Assembly (NCBI RefSeq): GCF_008086115.1
Contig: NZ_VSIY01000009.1
Span: 1 to 64,000 of the forward strand
DNA: 64,000 nt
Direction: 5' to 3'
Origin: Maritimibacter fusiformis
GTDB lineage: Bacteria; Pseudomonadota; Alphaproteobacteria; Rhodobacterales; Rhodobacteraceae
The stretch's first letter is position 1. Every line of letters begins with the position of its first letter. A program made the position numbers and the translations under genes. Shown here piece by piece: positions 16,464-26,247 of the stretch. Below the pieces are notes generated by a model. It had not been told where the DNA came from and ran no database searches. It saw nothing but the letters and a program-made list of their open reading frames with translations.

Positions 16464-18038
16464 TTATGATTTCTGGAACATGGCGAGCATCCGCCGGGTG
16501 ACGAGGAAGCCGCCGAAGATGTTGATCCCGGCCATGAACACCGAGATCGCGGCCAGGATCATCACCAGCGACGCCCCCGATCCGATCTGCAACAGCGCCC
16601 CGACGATGATGATCGACGAGATCGCGTTGGTGACCGCCATCAAGGGCGTGTGCAGCGCGTGGCTGACGTTCCAGATCACTTGGAAGCCGACGAAGACCGC
16701 CAGCACGAAGACGATGAAATGCTGCATGAAGCTGGCCGGCGCGATCAGCCCGACGCCGAGCATCGCGAGGCCGCCGATGGCCAGCAGGCTGACCTGCCGC
16801 CGGGTCTGGGCCTTGAACGCGGCCACTTCCTGGGCGCGTCGTTCTTCCGGGGTCAGGGTCTTGACCTCGGTGGCCCTGGGCTTGGCCGCGATGGCCTGCA
16901 CCTTGGGTGGCGGCGGCGGAAAGGTGATCTCGCCCTGGTAGGTCACGGTCGCGCCGCGGATCACGTCGTCGTCCATGTTGTGCACGATCTTGCCGTCCTT
17001 GTCGGGGGTCAGATCGCTGAGCATGTGGCGCACGTTGTTGGCATAGAGCGTCGAGGCCTGGGTGGCCATGCGCGACGGAAAGTCGGTGTAGCCGATGATG
17101 GTGACGCCGTTGTCGGTCACGATCTTCTCATCGGGCACGGTCAGCTTGCAGTTGCCGCCCTTCTCGGCGGCCAGGTCGACGATCACGCTGCCGGGCTTCA
17201 TCGCCGCGACCATGTCCTCGGTCCACAATTCCGGCGCTTCGCGGTTGGGAATGAGCGCGGTGGTGATGACGATGTCCATCTCGGGGGCAAGCTCGCGGAA
17301 CTTGGCCAGTTGCGCCTCGCGGAACTCGGGCGAGGACACCGAAGCATAGCCGCCGGTGGCGGACCCGTCGGTCTGTTCTTCCTCGAAGTCGAGATAGACG
17401 AACTCGGCGCCCATCGATTCGACCTGTTCGGCCACTTCCGGGCGCACGTCGAAGGCGTAGGTGATCGCGCCCAGCGAGGTCGAGGTGCCGATGGCCGCCA
17501 GCCCCGCGACACCGGCGCCGACCACCAGGACCTTGGCCGGCGGCACCTTGCCCGCCGCCGTCACCTGCCCGGTGAAGAAGCGGCCGAAGTTGTTGCCCGC
17601 CTCGATCACCGCGCGGTAGCCCGCGATATTGGCCATCGACGACAGCGCGTCCATCTTCTGGGCGCGCGAGATGCGCGGCACCATTTCCATGGCGATGACG
17701 TTGGCGCCCTTTTCCTTGGCCAGTTCCAGCCCGGCCTCGTTGCCGCCGGGGTTGAAGAAGGTGATCAGCGTCTTGTCCCTGGTCAGGCGCTTGAGTTCCG
17801 CTTCGGTCGGGATGCGGACCTTGGCGATCACGTCGGCCTCTTTCCACAGGCTTGCGGCGGTCTTGACGACCTTGACGCCCGCGGCCTCGTAATCCGCGTC
17901 CGAAAACCCGGCCGCCGCGCCTGCGCCCGCCTGGATCAGGCATTCATGGCCAAGCTTTTGCAGCATTCCGGCCGATTCCGGGGTCATCGCGACCCGGTTC
18001 TCGCCGGCTTCCACTTCCTTTGGAACTCCGATCTTCAC
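16464..18038 (-). CDS. pntA: NAD(P) transhydrogenase subunit alpha
   Basis: 524 residues. NAD(H)-binding domain dI (about 1-380) of the alanine-dehydrogenase fold, with the [17 protein letters not shown] dinucleotide motif near 170-186. A linker of basic and acidic residues follows, then about four transmembrane helices (about 405-500). This is the fused form (PntAA plus PntAB), unlike the split form of some alphaproteobacteria. The start is GTG with GGAGG eleven bases upstream. First gene of a pntA-pntB operon ending at the terminator at 14966-14995. Confidence 0.94.
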   Translation of the reverse strand: MKIGVPKEVEAGENRVAMTPESAGMLQKLGHECLIQAGAGAAAGFSDADYEAAGVKVVKTAASLWKEADVIAKVRIPTEAELKRLTRDKTLITFFNPGGNEAGLELAKEKGANVIAMEMVPRISRAQKMDALSSMANIAGYRAVIEAGNNFGRFFTGQVTAAGKVPPAKVLVVGAGVAGLAAIGTSTSLGAITYAFDVRPEVAEQVESMGAEFVYLDFEEEQTDGSATGGYASVSSPEFREAQLAKFRELAPEMDIVITTALIPNREAPELWTEDMVAAMKPGSVIVDLAAEKGGNCKLTVPDEKIVTDNGVTIIGYTDFPSRMATQASTLYANNVRHMLSDLTPDKDGKIVHNMDDDVIRGATVTYQGEITFPPPPPKVQAIAAKPRATEVKTLTPEERRAQEVAAFKAQTRRQVSLLAIGGLAMLGVGLIAPASFMQHFIVFVLAVFVGFQVIWNVSHALHTPLMAVTNAISSIIIVGALLQIGSGASLVMILAAISVFMAGINIFGGFLVTRRMLAMFQKS

Positions 18039-18166
18039 GTCTCAAGTCCTCCGTTCAACTGACGCCGCGGCAACGGGGGCCGGGCGGTCTCGGTTCTCAT
18101 TAGTGCACCGCGCCGCGCGATACGACCCGCGAGAGGCCGTTTGCGACCATTTTTCTCATGCCACGC

Positions 18167-18616
18167 TCACAACCACCTGCGGGTCTGGGCGAACCATTCG
18201 CGCGCATCCTCGCCGAAGGTCTTGATGAGGCGGCGTTCCTCGCCCTTGATGAAGCGGATGGTGATGATCCACATGAACAGCGGCACCAGCACCAGCGCCG
18301 GCCACACGTCCCACCACAGGATGAAGCCCGCCAGCACCAGCACATCGCCCAGATAGATCGGGTTGCGGCTGAGCCGGTAGATGCCACCCTGCGCCAGCGC
18401 CGATGGGTCGCGGCGCGGGATAAAGGTGGTTCTCTGGCGGATCAGTTCGACCGCGCCCAGCAGCATCAGGCCGAAGCCCGCCAGCACCAGACCCGCGCCG
18501 ACCACGCGCATCGTGATCCAGCCGGTCGCAAGCCCCGGCACCAGTCGATCCAGTCCGTAGGTCAGCAATATCCCCAGCGCCAGCCAGACCGGCGGCAAAT
18601 CAAGCCATCGCTTCAC
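18167..18616 (-). CDS. Isoprenylcysteine carboxyl methyltransferase family membrane protein
   Basis: 149 residues with four hydrophobic segments. The C-terminal signature GIYRLSRNPIYLGDVLVLAG, the basic FIKGEERRLIKTFGEDAREW and the final W place it in the ICMT/PEMT-like methyltransferase family of the inner membrane. Bacterial members methylate lipids or small molecules, and the acceptor here is unknown. Monocistronic; divergent from the kyn operon. The 128 bases between it and pntA show no clear feature. Confidence 0.78.
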   Translation of the reverse strand: MKRWLDLPPVWLALGILLTYGLDRLVPGLATGWITMRVVGAGLVLAGFGLMLLGAVELIRQRTTFIPRRDPSALAQGGIYRLSRNPIYLGDVLVLAGFILWWDVWPALVLVPLFMWIITIRFIKGEERRLIKTFGEDAREWFAQTRRWL

Positions 18617-18780
18617 CTGTCAGATCCCTTCGCGCAACAATCTTTCCCCGGCGCCGGCAGTATCGCGATGATCCTTGCCGATGCAATCCCCGATTCGGAC
18701 GATATCGCGGGTCGCACAGAAGCCCCTTGCGGCCACGCCCGTGACGGGTAGCGTTGGCGGGCAGCGAATGGGAGGCGAGC

Positions 18781-19542
18781 ATGGCGACACTCACGGCGAA
18801 ACACGCGCTGGTCACCGGCGGCGGCAGCGGCATCGGGCTGGCGATTGCCCGGGCACTGGCCGAGGCCGGGGCCGAGGTCACGATCACCGGGCGGCGGCGC
18901 GAGGTGCTCGATGAGGCCGCGCAGGGCCAGCCCGGCCTGCACCCGCTGATCATGGACGTGACCGACGAGGCATCGGTGGCCGAAGGGATCGCGGCGGCGC
19001 GCGCGGCGCATGGGCCGATCGCGATCTGCGTGGCCAACGCGGGCATCGCCGAGGGGCGCTCGCTGGCGAAAACCTCGCTGGAGTTCTGGCGCCAGATCAT
19101 GGCCACCAACCTCGACGGCGCGTTCCTCACGATCCGCGAATGCCTGCCCGACATGCTGGCCGCCGACTGGGGCCGGGTGATCGCGATGTCCTCGGTCGCG
19201 GGGCTGAAGGGGCTGAAGGGGGCACCGGCCTACACCGCCTCGAAACACGGGGTGATCGGGCTGATCCGGTCGCTGTCGGAGGATCACCTGGGCACCGGCG
19301 TGACCTTCAACGCGATCTGTCCGGGCTATGTCGACACGCCCATCGTGGCGCGCAACATCGACAGTATCGCCGCGCGGATCGGCGGCGACCGTGACAAGGC
19401 TCTGGCGATAATGGTCGGGTCCAACCGGCACAAGCGGCTGCTGGAGCCGGAGGAAATCTCCGCCGCCGCGATGTGGCTGGTCGGGCCGGGGTCGCAGAGC
19501 GTGAACGGCCAGACCATCGAGATCGCAGGGGGGCAGATGTGA
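18781..19542 (+). CDS. SDR-family NAD(P)-dependent oxidoreductase
   Basis: 253 residues. Rossmann motif TGGGSGIG (about 11-18), NAG at about 88-90, catalytic Ser (MSSVAG) and YTASKHG near 150. Length and pattern resemble classical SDRs of the 3-hydroxybutyrate dehydrogenase/3-oxoacyl reductase type. A strong GGGAGG site precedes the ATG. The stop overlaps the kynU start (TGATG), so it is the first gene of a kyn operon. The substrate is not evident; it is not a kynurenine formamidase by family. Confidence 0.85.
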   Translation: MATLTAKHALVTGGGSGIGLAIARALAEAGAEVTITGRRREVLDEAAQGQPGLHPLIMDVTDEASVAEGIAAARAAHGPIAICVANAGIAEGRSLAKTSLEFWRQIMATNLDGAFLTIRECLPDMLAADWGRVIAMSSVAGLKGLKGAPAYTASKHGVIGLIRSLSEDHLGTGVTFNAICPGYVDTPIVARNIDSIAARIGGDRDKALAIMVGSNRHKRLLEPEEISAAAMWLVGPGSQSVNGQTIEIAGGQM

Positions 19543-20732
19543 TGGATTTCGCAAGAACGAAGGCGCTGTTTCATCTGCCCGAAGGGGTGACCTACCTCGA
19601 CGGCAACTCGCTGGGCCCGATGCCGAAAACCGCCGCCGCCCGGGTGGCGCAGACGGTCACCGCGGAATGGGGCGAGATGCTGATCACCGGCTGGAACAAG
19701 GCCGGATGGATGGCGCAGCCGCGCGCCCTGGGCGACCGCATCGCGCGGCTGATCGGGGCGGCACCCGGCAGCGTGGTGGTGGGCGACACGCTGTCGATCA
19801 AGGTCTACCAGGCGCTGGCCGCGGCGCTCGACCTGCGGCCCGACCGGCGCCGGGTGCTGTCGGACCGGGGCAATTTCCCGACCGATCTTTACATGGCCGA
19901 GGGGCTGATCGCCGGTTTGGGCGGGCGGCATGAATTGCAGGTGGTCGACCCCGAGTCGGTGGCCGACAATATCACCGACGACCTTGCGGTGCTGATGCTG
20001 ACCGAGGTGGATTACCGCACCGGGCGGCGTCACGACATGGCCGCGCTGACGCGCAAGGCGCATGCGGCGGGCGCGCTGGTGATCTGGGATCTGGCGCATT
20101 CGGCGGGGGCGTTCGAGGTGGACCTTGCCGGCTGCGACGTGGATTTCGCGGTCGGCTGCACCTACAAATACCTCAACGCCGGCCCGGGCGCGCCGGCCTT
20201 CATCCATGTCGCGCCCCGGCTGGCCGGGCGGGTGCGCCCGGCCCTGTCGGGCTGGCTGGGGCACGAGGCGCCGTTCGACTTCGAGATGACCTATCGCCCC
20301 GGCGACGGCATCGAGCGGATGCGCGTCGGCACCCCGCCGGTGATCCAGATGGCGGCCCTCGAGGCCGCGCTCGATATATGGGACGGGGTCGACATGGCTG
20401 CGCTCAGGGCGCGGTCGGTGGCGCTGTCGGAACGCTTCATTGAAGGGGTAGAGGCCGCCTGCCCCGACCTGCGCCTTGCCAGCCCGCACGACGCGGGCCA
20501 GCGCGGCAGCCAGGTGAGTTTCCGCTTTGGCGAGGGCTATGCCGCCATGCAGGCGTTGATCGCCAAGGGCGTGATCGGGGATTTCCGCGCGCCCGACATC
20601 ATGCGCTTCGGCATCACGCCGCTCTACCTTGACGAGGCCGACATCGACCGCGCGGTGGCGACGATTGCCGCGGTGATGGATGGGCGGCTCTGGGACGATC
20701 CCGCCTATCGCCAGCGCGCCGCCGTGACCTGA
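19542..20732 (+). CDS. kynU: Kynureninase
   Basis: PLP enzyme that cleaves kynurenine (or 3-hydroxykynurenine) to anthranilate (or 3-hydroxyanthranilate) and alanine. 396 residues. The sequence shows [13 protein letters not shown] near the N-terminus, [15 protein letters not shown] (PLP aspartate and ring contacts), and [18 protein letters not shown] with the Schiff-base lysine at about 209. The start overlaps the SDR stop, and kynA follows after 11 bases. Confident by motif and by its partner kynA. Confidence 0.93.
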   Translation: MDFARTKALFHLPEGVTYLDGNSLGPMPKTAAARVAQTVTAEWGEMLITGWNKAGWMAQPRALGDRIARLIGAAPGSVVVGDTLSIKVYQALAAALDLRPDRRRVLSDRGNFPTDLYMAEGLIAGLGGRHELQVVDPESVADNITDDLAVLMLTEVDYRTGRRHDMAALTRKAHAAGALVIWDLAHSAGAFEVDLAGCDVDFAVGCTYKYLNAGPGAPAFIHVAPRLAGRVRPALSGWLGHEAPFDFEMTYRPGDGIERMRVGTPPVIQMAALEAALDIWDGVDMAALRARSVALSERFIEGVEAACPDLRLASPHDAGQRGSQVSFRFGEGYAAMQALIAKGVIGDFRAPDIMRFGITPLYLDEADIDRAVATIAAVMDGRLWDDPAYRQRAAVT

Positions 20733-20743
20733 AGGAGCCCGCC

Positions 20744-21580
20744 ATGACCGACCCCTATGACCCCGCGAAGGACGGCGCGCAGATGCAGTTCGACGGGCGC
20801 ATGTCCTACGGCGACTACCTGTCGCTCGACGCGATCCTGACGGCGCAGCACCAGCGCTCGGACGCGCATGACGAGATGCTGTTCATCATCCAGCACCAGA
20901 CCTCGGAGTTGTGGATGCGGCTGGCGCTGCACGAGTTGGGCGCGGCCCGTGACCGGCTGGCGGCGGACGATTTCGGCCCGGCCTTCAAGATGCTGGCGCG
21001 GGTGGCGCGGATCTTCGAGCAGCTCAACAACGCCTGGGACGTGCTGCGCACCATGACGCCGGCCGAATACACGCGGTTTCGCAAGGACCTCGGGCAAAGC
21101 TCGGGCTTTCAGTCGTGGCAATACCGGCTGATCGAGTTCACGCTGGGCAACCGCAACCCGGCGATGCTGCGCCCGCATGAACACCGGCCCGAGATCCACG
21201 CGCTGCTGGCCGACGAGCTGGCCCGGCCCAGCCTTTACGACGTGGCGCTGGGGGCGCTGGCGCGCGCGGGCATCCCCATTCCCGCGGATGTGACGGGGCG
21301 CGACCTGGCCCGCCCGCACGAGGCGCATCCCGGCGTGATCGCGGCCTGGCGGCAGGTCTACGAGGCCCCCGAGGCGCATTGGCGGCTTTACGAACTGGCC
21401 GAGAAGCTGATGGACTTCGAGGATTACTTCCGCCGCTGGCGCTTCAACCACGTCACCACGGTCGAGCGCATCATCGGCTTCAAGCGCGGCACCGGCGGCA
21501 CCGGCGGGGTCAGCTACCTGCGTCGGATGCTGGAGGTCGAGCTGTTTCCCGAGCTTTGGCACGTGCGCACCGACCTGTGA
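20744..21580 (+). CDS. kynA: Tryptophan 2,3-dioxygenase (heme)
   Basis: Opens the indole ring of tryptophan to N-formylkynurenine. 278 residues, usual for bacterial TDO. The diagnostic blocks are [45 protein letters not shown] and the C-terminal [17 protein letters not shown] strong AAGGAG site precedes the ATG. The kynurenine formamidase needed between KynA and KynU is not in this operon. Confidence 0.95.
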   Translation: MTDPYDPAKDGAQMQFDGRMSYGDYLSLDAILTAQHQRSDAHDEMLFIIQHQTSELWMRLALHELGAARDRLAADDFGPAFKMLARVARIFEQLNNAWDVLRTMTPAEYTRFRKDLGQSSGFQSWQYRLIEFTLGNRNPAMLRPHEHRPEIHALLADELARPSLYDVALGALARAGIPIPADVTGRDLARPHEAHPGVIAAWRQVYEAPEAHWRLYELAEKLMDFEDYFRRWRFNHVTTVERIIGFKRGTGGTGGVSYLRRMLEVELFPELWHVRTDL

Positions 21581-21674
21581 CTCACCCCCTTGTGATCCGT
21601 CCTGACGCGGGGTGCGTAATTGCAGCAAGGCTCCGCGCGACATAGGGTCTGGGATGTGAACACGGGAGGCACGC

Positions 21675-22142
21675 ATGGCATACACGCTCGAAATCAACGG
21701 TCAGAGCCACGAGGTCGATCTGCCCGGCGAGGTGCCGCTTTTGTGGGTGCTGCGCGATACGCTGGGAATGACCGGCACCAAGTTCGGCTGCGGCGTGGCC
21801 GCCTGCGGCGCCTGCACGGTGCATATCGACGGGGTGGCGGTGCAGTCGTGCCAGACCACGCTGGAAACCGTCGACGGGCCGGTCACGACCATCGAGGGGC
21901 TGGGCACGCCGGGCGCGATGTCGGCGATCCAGCGCGCCTGGGTCGAACATGACGTGGCGCAATGCGGCTATTGCCAGTCGGGCCAGATCATGCAGGCCGC
22001 CGCGCTCTTGGCCGAAACGCCGGACCCGACCGATGACGAGATCGACGCGGCGATGTGGGGCAACCTGTGCCGCTGCGGCACCTACCCGCGTATCCGTGCG
22101 GCGATCCACACGGCGGCGAAAACCATTCAGGCAGAGGGCTGA
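21675..22142 (+). CDS. Molybdenum hydroxylase [2Fe-2S] subunit, IorA-like
   Basis: 155 residues. An N-terminal plant-type ferredoxin domain with Cys pattern [14 protein letters not shown] ... SC, and a C-terminal helical [2Fe-2S] domain with CGYCQSGQ ... [10 protein letters not shown]. This is the electron-transfer subunit of two-subunit isoquinoline-1-oxidoreductase/aldehyde-oxidoreductase-type enzymes. GGGAGG lies upstream of the ATG, and the large subunit starts four bases after its stop. The substrate is unknown. Confidence 0.9.
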   Translation: MAYTLEINGQSHEVDLPGEVPLLWVLRDTLGMTGTKFGCGVAACGACTVHIDGVAVQSCQTTLETVDGPVTTIEGLGTPGAMSAIQRAWVEHDVAQCGYCQSGQIMQAAALLAETPDPTDDEIDAAMWGNLCRCGTYPRIRAAIHTAAKTIQAEG

Positions 22143-22145
22143 ACC

Positions 22146-24353
22146 ATGGGCAGACTGCGCACATTCACCCGCCGCACCTTCATCGTCGGCTCGGTCGCGG
22201 TGGCTGGCGGCGTGGCCTTCGGCGCCTACCAGGTGTTGCGCCCGGCCAAGGGGCCGGGGGCGCCCGAGGACGGCCTGCGCCTCAACCCCTGGGTGCTGAT
22301 CGACGCCCGCGGCGTCACCGTGATCGTGCCGCGCGCCGAGATGGGCCAGGGGGTGCAGACGACGCTGGCGGCCCTGGTGGCCGAGGAGATGGAGATGCCG
22401 CTTGGCGATATCCGCGTCGAGCATGGCCCGCCCGCCGAGGTCTATGCCAACATGTCGCTGCTGATCCCGCGCGACTATGACGCAAAGCGGCCCGGCGCGG
22501 TGATGGAGACGCTTTATCAGGCGATGCCCAAGGTGCTGGGCCTGCAGATCACCGGCGGGTCGTTTTCCGCCTTCGACGCCTACGAGCCGATGCGCAAGGC
22601 CGGGGCCGCGGCGCGCGAGGTGCTGCGCGAGGCGGGGGCGGCGCGGCTGGGCGTCGGGCTTGACCAGGTGCGGGCCGAGGCGGGGGCGATTGTCGCCACC
22701 GATGGCAGCCGCATTCCTTACGCCGATCTGGCCGAGGACGCGGCGAAGATCGAGCCGCCGAAATCGCCGCGCCTGAAAGACCCCGCCGACTGGAGCATCC
22801 TGGGCAAAAGCCAGATCCGGCTCGACCAGCCCGCCAAGGCCACCGGCACCGCGACCTTTGCCATCGACGTGCGCCGGCCCGACATGCGCTTTGCCACGGT
22901 CAGGATGTCGCCACGGCTGGGCGGCGGCATGGTGTCGTTCGACGCCTCGGTGGCCGAGACCATGCCGGGGGTGGAAAAGGTGGTCGACCTGGGCGATGGA
23001 TTCGCGGTGGTGGCGACCAACACATGGCTTGCCATGCAGGCCGCCGAGGCGGTGACGGTGGAATGGGGCGCGGCCCCCTACCCCGCCGAAACCGACGCGA
23101 TCTTTGCCAGGATCGAAGACGCGTTCGCGGACAAGCCCAACATCACCGCCCGCGACGAGGGCGATGTGGAGGCCGACGGGTCCGGCGACCTCGTCGAAGC
23201 CGAATACCGCGTGCCGTATCTGGCGCATGCGACGATGGAGCCGATGAATTCGACCGCGCTTTTCACCGGCGACGGGCTGGAGCTGTGGTCGGGCAACCAG
23301 GCGCCGATCATGCTGCAAAAGGCCGCCGCCGAGGCGGTGGGGCTGGATCAGGACGCGGTGACGCTGCACACCACGATCATGGGCGGCGGCTTTGGCCGGC
23401 GGGCCTCGATCGACTTCGGCGTGATTGCCGCAAGGGTGGCGCAGGCGATGCCGGGCACCCCGGTGCAGGTGACGTGGAGCCGCGAAGAGGACATGCGCCA
23501 CGACCATTACCGCCCCGGCGCGATCGCGCGCATGGCCGCGCGGCTTGATGGGGGCAAGGTGGCAATGCTGACAGGCGATGTCGCATGCGGCTCGGTGATG
23601 GGGTCGCAGATGAGCATTCCGATGGCCGACCGCACCATCGTCGAGGGCATCGGAGATCAGCCGTACCGGATCGAGAACCGGCGCATTCGCGGCTATGCGG
23701 CGGACGTGGCGGTGCCGCTGGGCTATTGGCGTTCGGTCGGCAATTCGCAGAATGCGTTTTTCCACGAGAGCTTCATCGACGAGATGGCGCATGCGGCGGG
23801 CGCGGACCCGGTCGAGTTTCGCCTCGGCCTGATCCGCCCCGAACACGCGCGCTCGGCGGCGGTGGTCGAGAAGGTGGCCGAAATGGCGGGCTGGACCGGC
23901 AAGACGCCCGAGGGCGTGGGGCGCGGTGTCGCCTTTACCCACAGTTTCGGAACGCCGGTGGCCGAGGTGATCGAGGTGGTCGACGAGGACGGGTCGATCC
24001 GCATCGCCAAGGTCTGGATCGCCGCCGACATGGGCGTGATCCTCGACCCCGGCAACTGCGAGGCGCAACTGACGGGCGGCTGCGTCTTCGGGCTGACGGC
24101 GGCGGTGCATGGCAAGATCACCTTTGCCGACGGCATGGTGAACGAGGGCAATTTCACCGACTACGAGCTCTTGCGGATGTCGAACGTGCCGGAATTCGAG
24201 GTGGCGCTGATGGCCAACGCGGACCGCCCCGGCGGGGTTGGCGAGGTCGGCACGCCGCCGGCGGCCCCGGCGCTGGCCAATGCGATCTTCGATCTGACGG
24301 GCGAGCGGGTGCGGCAACTGCCGCTGATCGACAGGTTCGATTTCGTGGGGTGA
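22146..24353 (+). CDS. Molybdopterin-dependent oxidoreductase large subunit, IorB-like, Tat-exported
   Basis: 735 residues. It starts with a twin-arginine signal (RRTFIVG at 9-15, then a hydrophobic AVAGGVAFGAY), so the pair probably folds with cofactor and acts in the periplasm. The Mo-binding domains show GGGFGRRASIDFG, and the catalytic glutamate lies in RPGGVGEVGTPP near the C-terminus. It belongs to the IorB group of xanthine dehydrogenase relatives. No cytochrome c partner or maturation factor is adjacent. Substrate, possibly an aldehyde or N-heterocycle, is not determinable. Confidence 0.88.
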   Translation: MGRLRTFTRRTFIVGSVAVAGGVAFGAYQVLRPAKGPGAPEDGLRLNPWVLIDARGVTVIVPRAEMGQGVQTTLAALVAEEMEMPLGDIRVEHGPPAEVYANMSLLIPRDYDAKRPGAVMETLYQAMPKVLGLQITGGSFSAFDAYEPMRKAGAAAREVLREAGAARLGVGLDQVRAEAGAIVATDGSRIPYADLAEDAAKIEPPKSPRLKDPADWSILGKSQIRLDQPAKATGTATFAIDVRRPDMRFATVRMSPRLGGGMVSFDASVAETMPGVEKVVDLGDGFAVVATNTWLAMQAAEAVTVEWGAAPYPAETDAIFARIEDAFADKPNITARDEGDVEADGSGDLVEAEYRVPYLAHATMEPMNSTALFTGDGLELWSGNQAPIMLQKAAAEAVGLDQDAVTLHTTIMGGGFGRRASIDFGVIAARVAQAMPGTPVQVTWSREEDMRHDHYRPGAIARMAARLDGGKVAMLTGDVACGSVMGSQMSIPMADRTIVEGIGDQPYRIENRRIRGYAADVAVPLGYWRSVGNSQNAFFHESFIDEMAHAAGADPVEFRLGLIRPEHARSAAVVEKVAEMAGWTGKTPEGVGRGVAFTHSFGTPVAEVIEVVDEDGSIRIAKVWIAADMGVILDPGNCEAQLTGGCVFGLTAAVHGKITFADGMVNEGNFTDYELLRMSNVPEFEVALMANADRPGGVGEVGTPPAAPALANAIFDLTGERVRQLPLIDRFDFVG

Positions 24354-24391
24354 TACGGCGCCGCCCGGCGGCATGATGCGCGCCCGCGCGC

Positions 24392-26236
24392 TCAGGCCAC
24401 GGCGGCGTCGAGCTTTTCCTGCGCCGAAAGCCACAGGTCTTCGGCGCGGCCGAGGCCTTCCATGACCTCGGCGTATTTCTTCTGCCAGACCTCGATCTCG
24501 CCCGGCTTGCCGTCTTCGTAGAGCGCCGGATCGGCCAGCTTTTTCGCCAGTTTGTCGCGCATCGCGTTGAGCTTGCCCAGCCGTTCCTCGCATTTGCGCA
24601 CCTCGGCGCGCAGCGCCTGCACGGCGTCGCGCGAGGGGCGCGGCGGCTTGGCCTTGGGCTTGTCCGAGGCGGGTTTGTCCGACGACAGCAGCAACCGGCG
24701 GTAGGCTTCCAGATCGTCCTCGAACACCTGCACGCGCCCGTCCTTGACCAGCCACAGCCGGTCGGCCACCAGCGACAGCAGGTGCATGTCGTGGCTGACC
24801 AGAACCACCGCGCCGGTATAATCCACCAGGGCCTCGACCAGCGCCTCGCGGCTTTCGATGTCGAGGTGGTTGGTCGGCTCGTCGAGGATCAGCAGGTGCG
24901 GCGCGTCGAGCGTGGCCAGCAGCAGCGTCAGCCGCGCCTTCTGCCCGCCCGACAGCCGCGCCACCACGGTCTCGGCCTGATCGGCCATCAGGCCGAAACC
25001 CGACAGCCGGGCGCGGCCACGGGCCGGGGTCTCGCCCGAGCGCAACCGGCGCAGGTGATCGAGCGGCGTTTCATCGGCGCGCAACTCGTCCATCTGGTGC
25101 TGGGCGAAATAGCCGATGCGCAGCTTCGATGACCGCGTGACGCGACCCGACAGCGCCGGCAGGCGGTCGGCCAGCAGCTTCGACAGGGTCGACTTGCCCT
25201 CGCCGTTCTTGCCCAGAAGCGCGATGCGGTCGTCCTGGTCGATGCGCAGATCGAGGCGCGACAGCACCGGCTGGCCGTCATAGCCGACGCTGGCGCCTTC
25301 CATCGCGATGATCGGCGGCGACAGTTCCTCGGGAGCGGGAAAGCTGAACTTGCGCAGCGCCGCCTCTTGCGGGGTGGCGGTGAACTTCAGCTTTTCGATC
25401 ATCTTGAGACGCGATTGCGCCTGCACCGCCTTGGACGCCTTGTAGCGGAAACGGTCGACGAAACTTTGCAGATGCGCCTTGCGCGCCGCCATCTTGCGGT
25501 TCTCGGCCTCGGCGGCGGCCAGCCGGGCCGCGCGGGTCTCGGCGAAGGTGTCGTAGGGGCCGGAGTAGTAGGTGAGTTTCTTGTCTTCCAGATGCAGGAT
25601 GCCGCCGACCGCGCGGTTGAGCAGGCCACGGTCGTGCGAGATGATGATAACGGTGTGCGGATAGCGGGAAAGGTAGCTTTCCAGCCACAGCGCGCCCTCG
25701 AGGTCGAGGTAGTTGGTGGGTTCGTCCAGCAGCAACAGGTCGGGGCGCGAGAACAGCACCGCCGCCAGCGCCACCCGCATCCGCCAGCCGCCCGAGAAAT
25801 CGGCGCAGGGCCGGGCCTGGTCGGCATCGTCGAAACCCAGACCCTTGAGGATCGACGCCGCCCGCGCCGGGGCCGACCAGGCGTCGATATCGGCCAGCCG
25901 CGTCTGGATCTCGGCGATCCGGTGCGCGTCGGTGGCGCGTTCGGCCTCGGCCATCAGGGCGGCGCGCTCGGTGTCGGCGGCCAGCACCGTGTCGGTGAGC
26001 GAGACATTGGACGCCGGCGCCTCCTGCGCGACACCGCCGATGCGCGCGCCCTTGGGCACGGAAATCGCGCCGGTCTCCAGCGTCAACTCGCCCCGGATCA
26101 GGCGAAACAGCGTGGTCTTGCCGGTGCCGTTGCGCCCGACCAGGCCGACCTTGTGGCCCTCGGGGATGACAGCCGAGGCATGCACGATCAGCGGCCGGCC
26201 CTCGACCGAATAGGATATGTCGTCTATCCGCAGCAC
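24392..26236 (-). CDS. ABC-F family ATPase (YheS-like)
   Basis: 614 residues, soluble, with two ABC domains and no membrane segment. Walker A is GLVGRNGTGKTT (31-42) in the first and LLGKNGEGKST in the second; Walker B regions LLLLDEPTNYLD and LILDEPTNHLD follow ABC signatures FSGGWRMR and LSGGQKAR. A linker (about 240-310) and a C-terminal coiled coil (about 545-614) fit the YheS/Uup group of ribosome-associated translation factors. It starts 11 bases after hom on the same strand. Confidence 0.88.
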   Translation of the reverse strand: MLRIDDISYSVEGRPLIVHASAVIPEGHKVGLVGRNGTGKTTLFRLIRGELTLETGAISVPKGARIGGVAQEAPASNVSLTDTVLAADTERAALMAEAERATDAHRIAEIQTRLADIDAWSAPARAASILKGLGFDDADQARPCADFSGGWRMRVALAAVLFSRPDLLLLDEPTNYLDLEGALWLESYLSRYPHTVIIISHDRGLLNRAVGGILHLEDKKLTYYSGPYDTFAETRAARLAAAEAENRKMAARKAHLQSFVDRFRYKASKAVQAQSRLKMIEKLKFTATPQEAALRKFSFPAPEELSPPIIAMEGASVGYDGQPVLSRLDLRIDQDDRIALLGKNGEGKSTLSKLLADRLPALSGRVTRSSKLRIGYFAQHQMDELRADETPLDHLRRLRSGETPARGRARLSGFGLMADQAETVVARLSGGQKARLTLLLATLDAPHLLILDEPTNHLDIESREALVEALVDYTGAVVLVSHDMHLLSLVADRLWLVKDGRVQVFEDDLEAYRRLLLSSDKPASDKPKAKPPRPSRDAVQALRAEVRKCEERLGKLNAMRDKLAKKLADPALYEDGKPGEIEVWQKKYAEVMEGLGRAEDLWLSAQEKLDAAVA

Positions 26237-26247
26237 GGGTTGTGACC

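Noticed and set aside
21582..24755. A 1,057-codon open frame antisense to the molybdenum hydroxylase genes
   Set aside because: It is His/Arg/Gly-rich with no recognisable domain and is explained by high-G+C codon bias in the sense genes, which carry clear family motifs.
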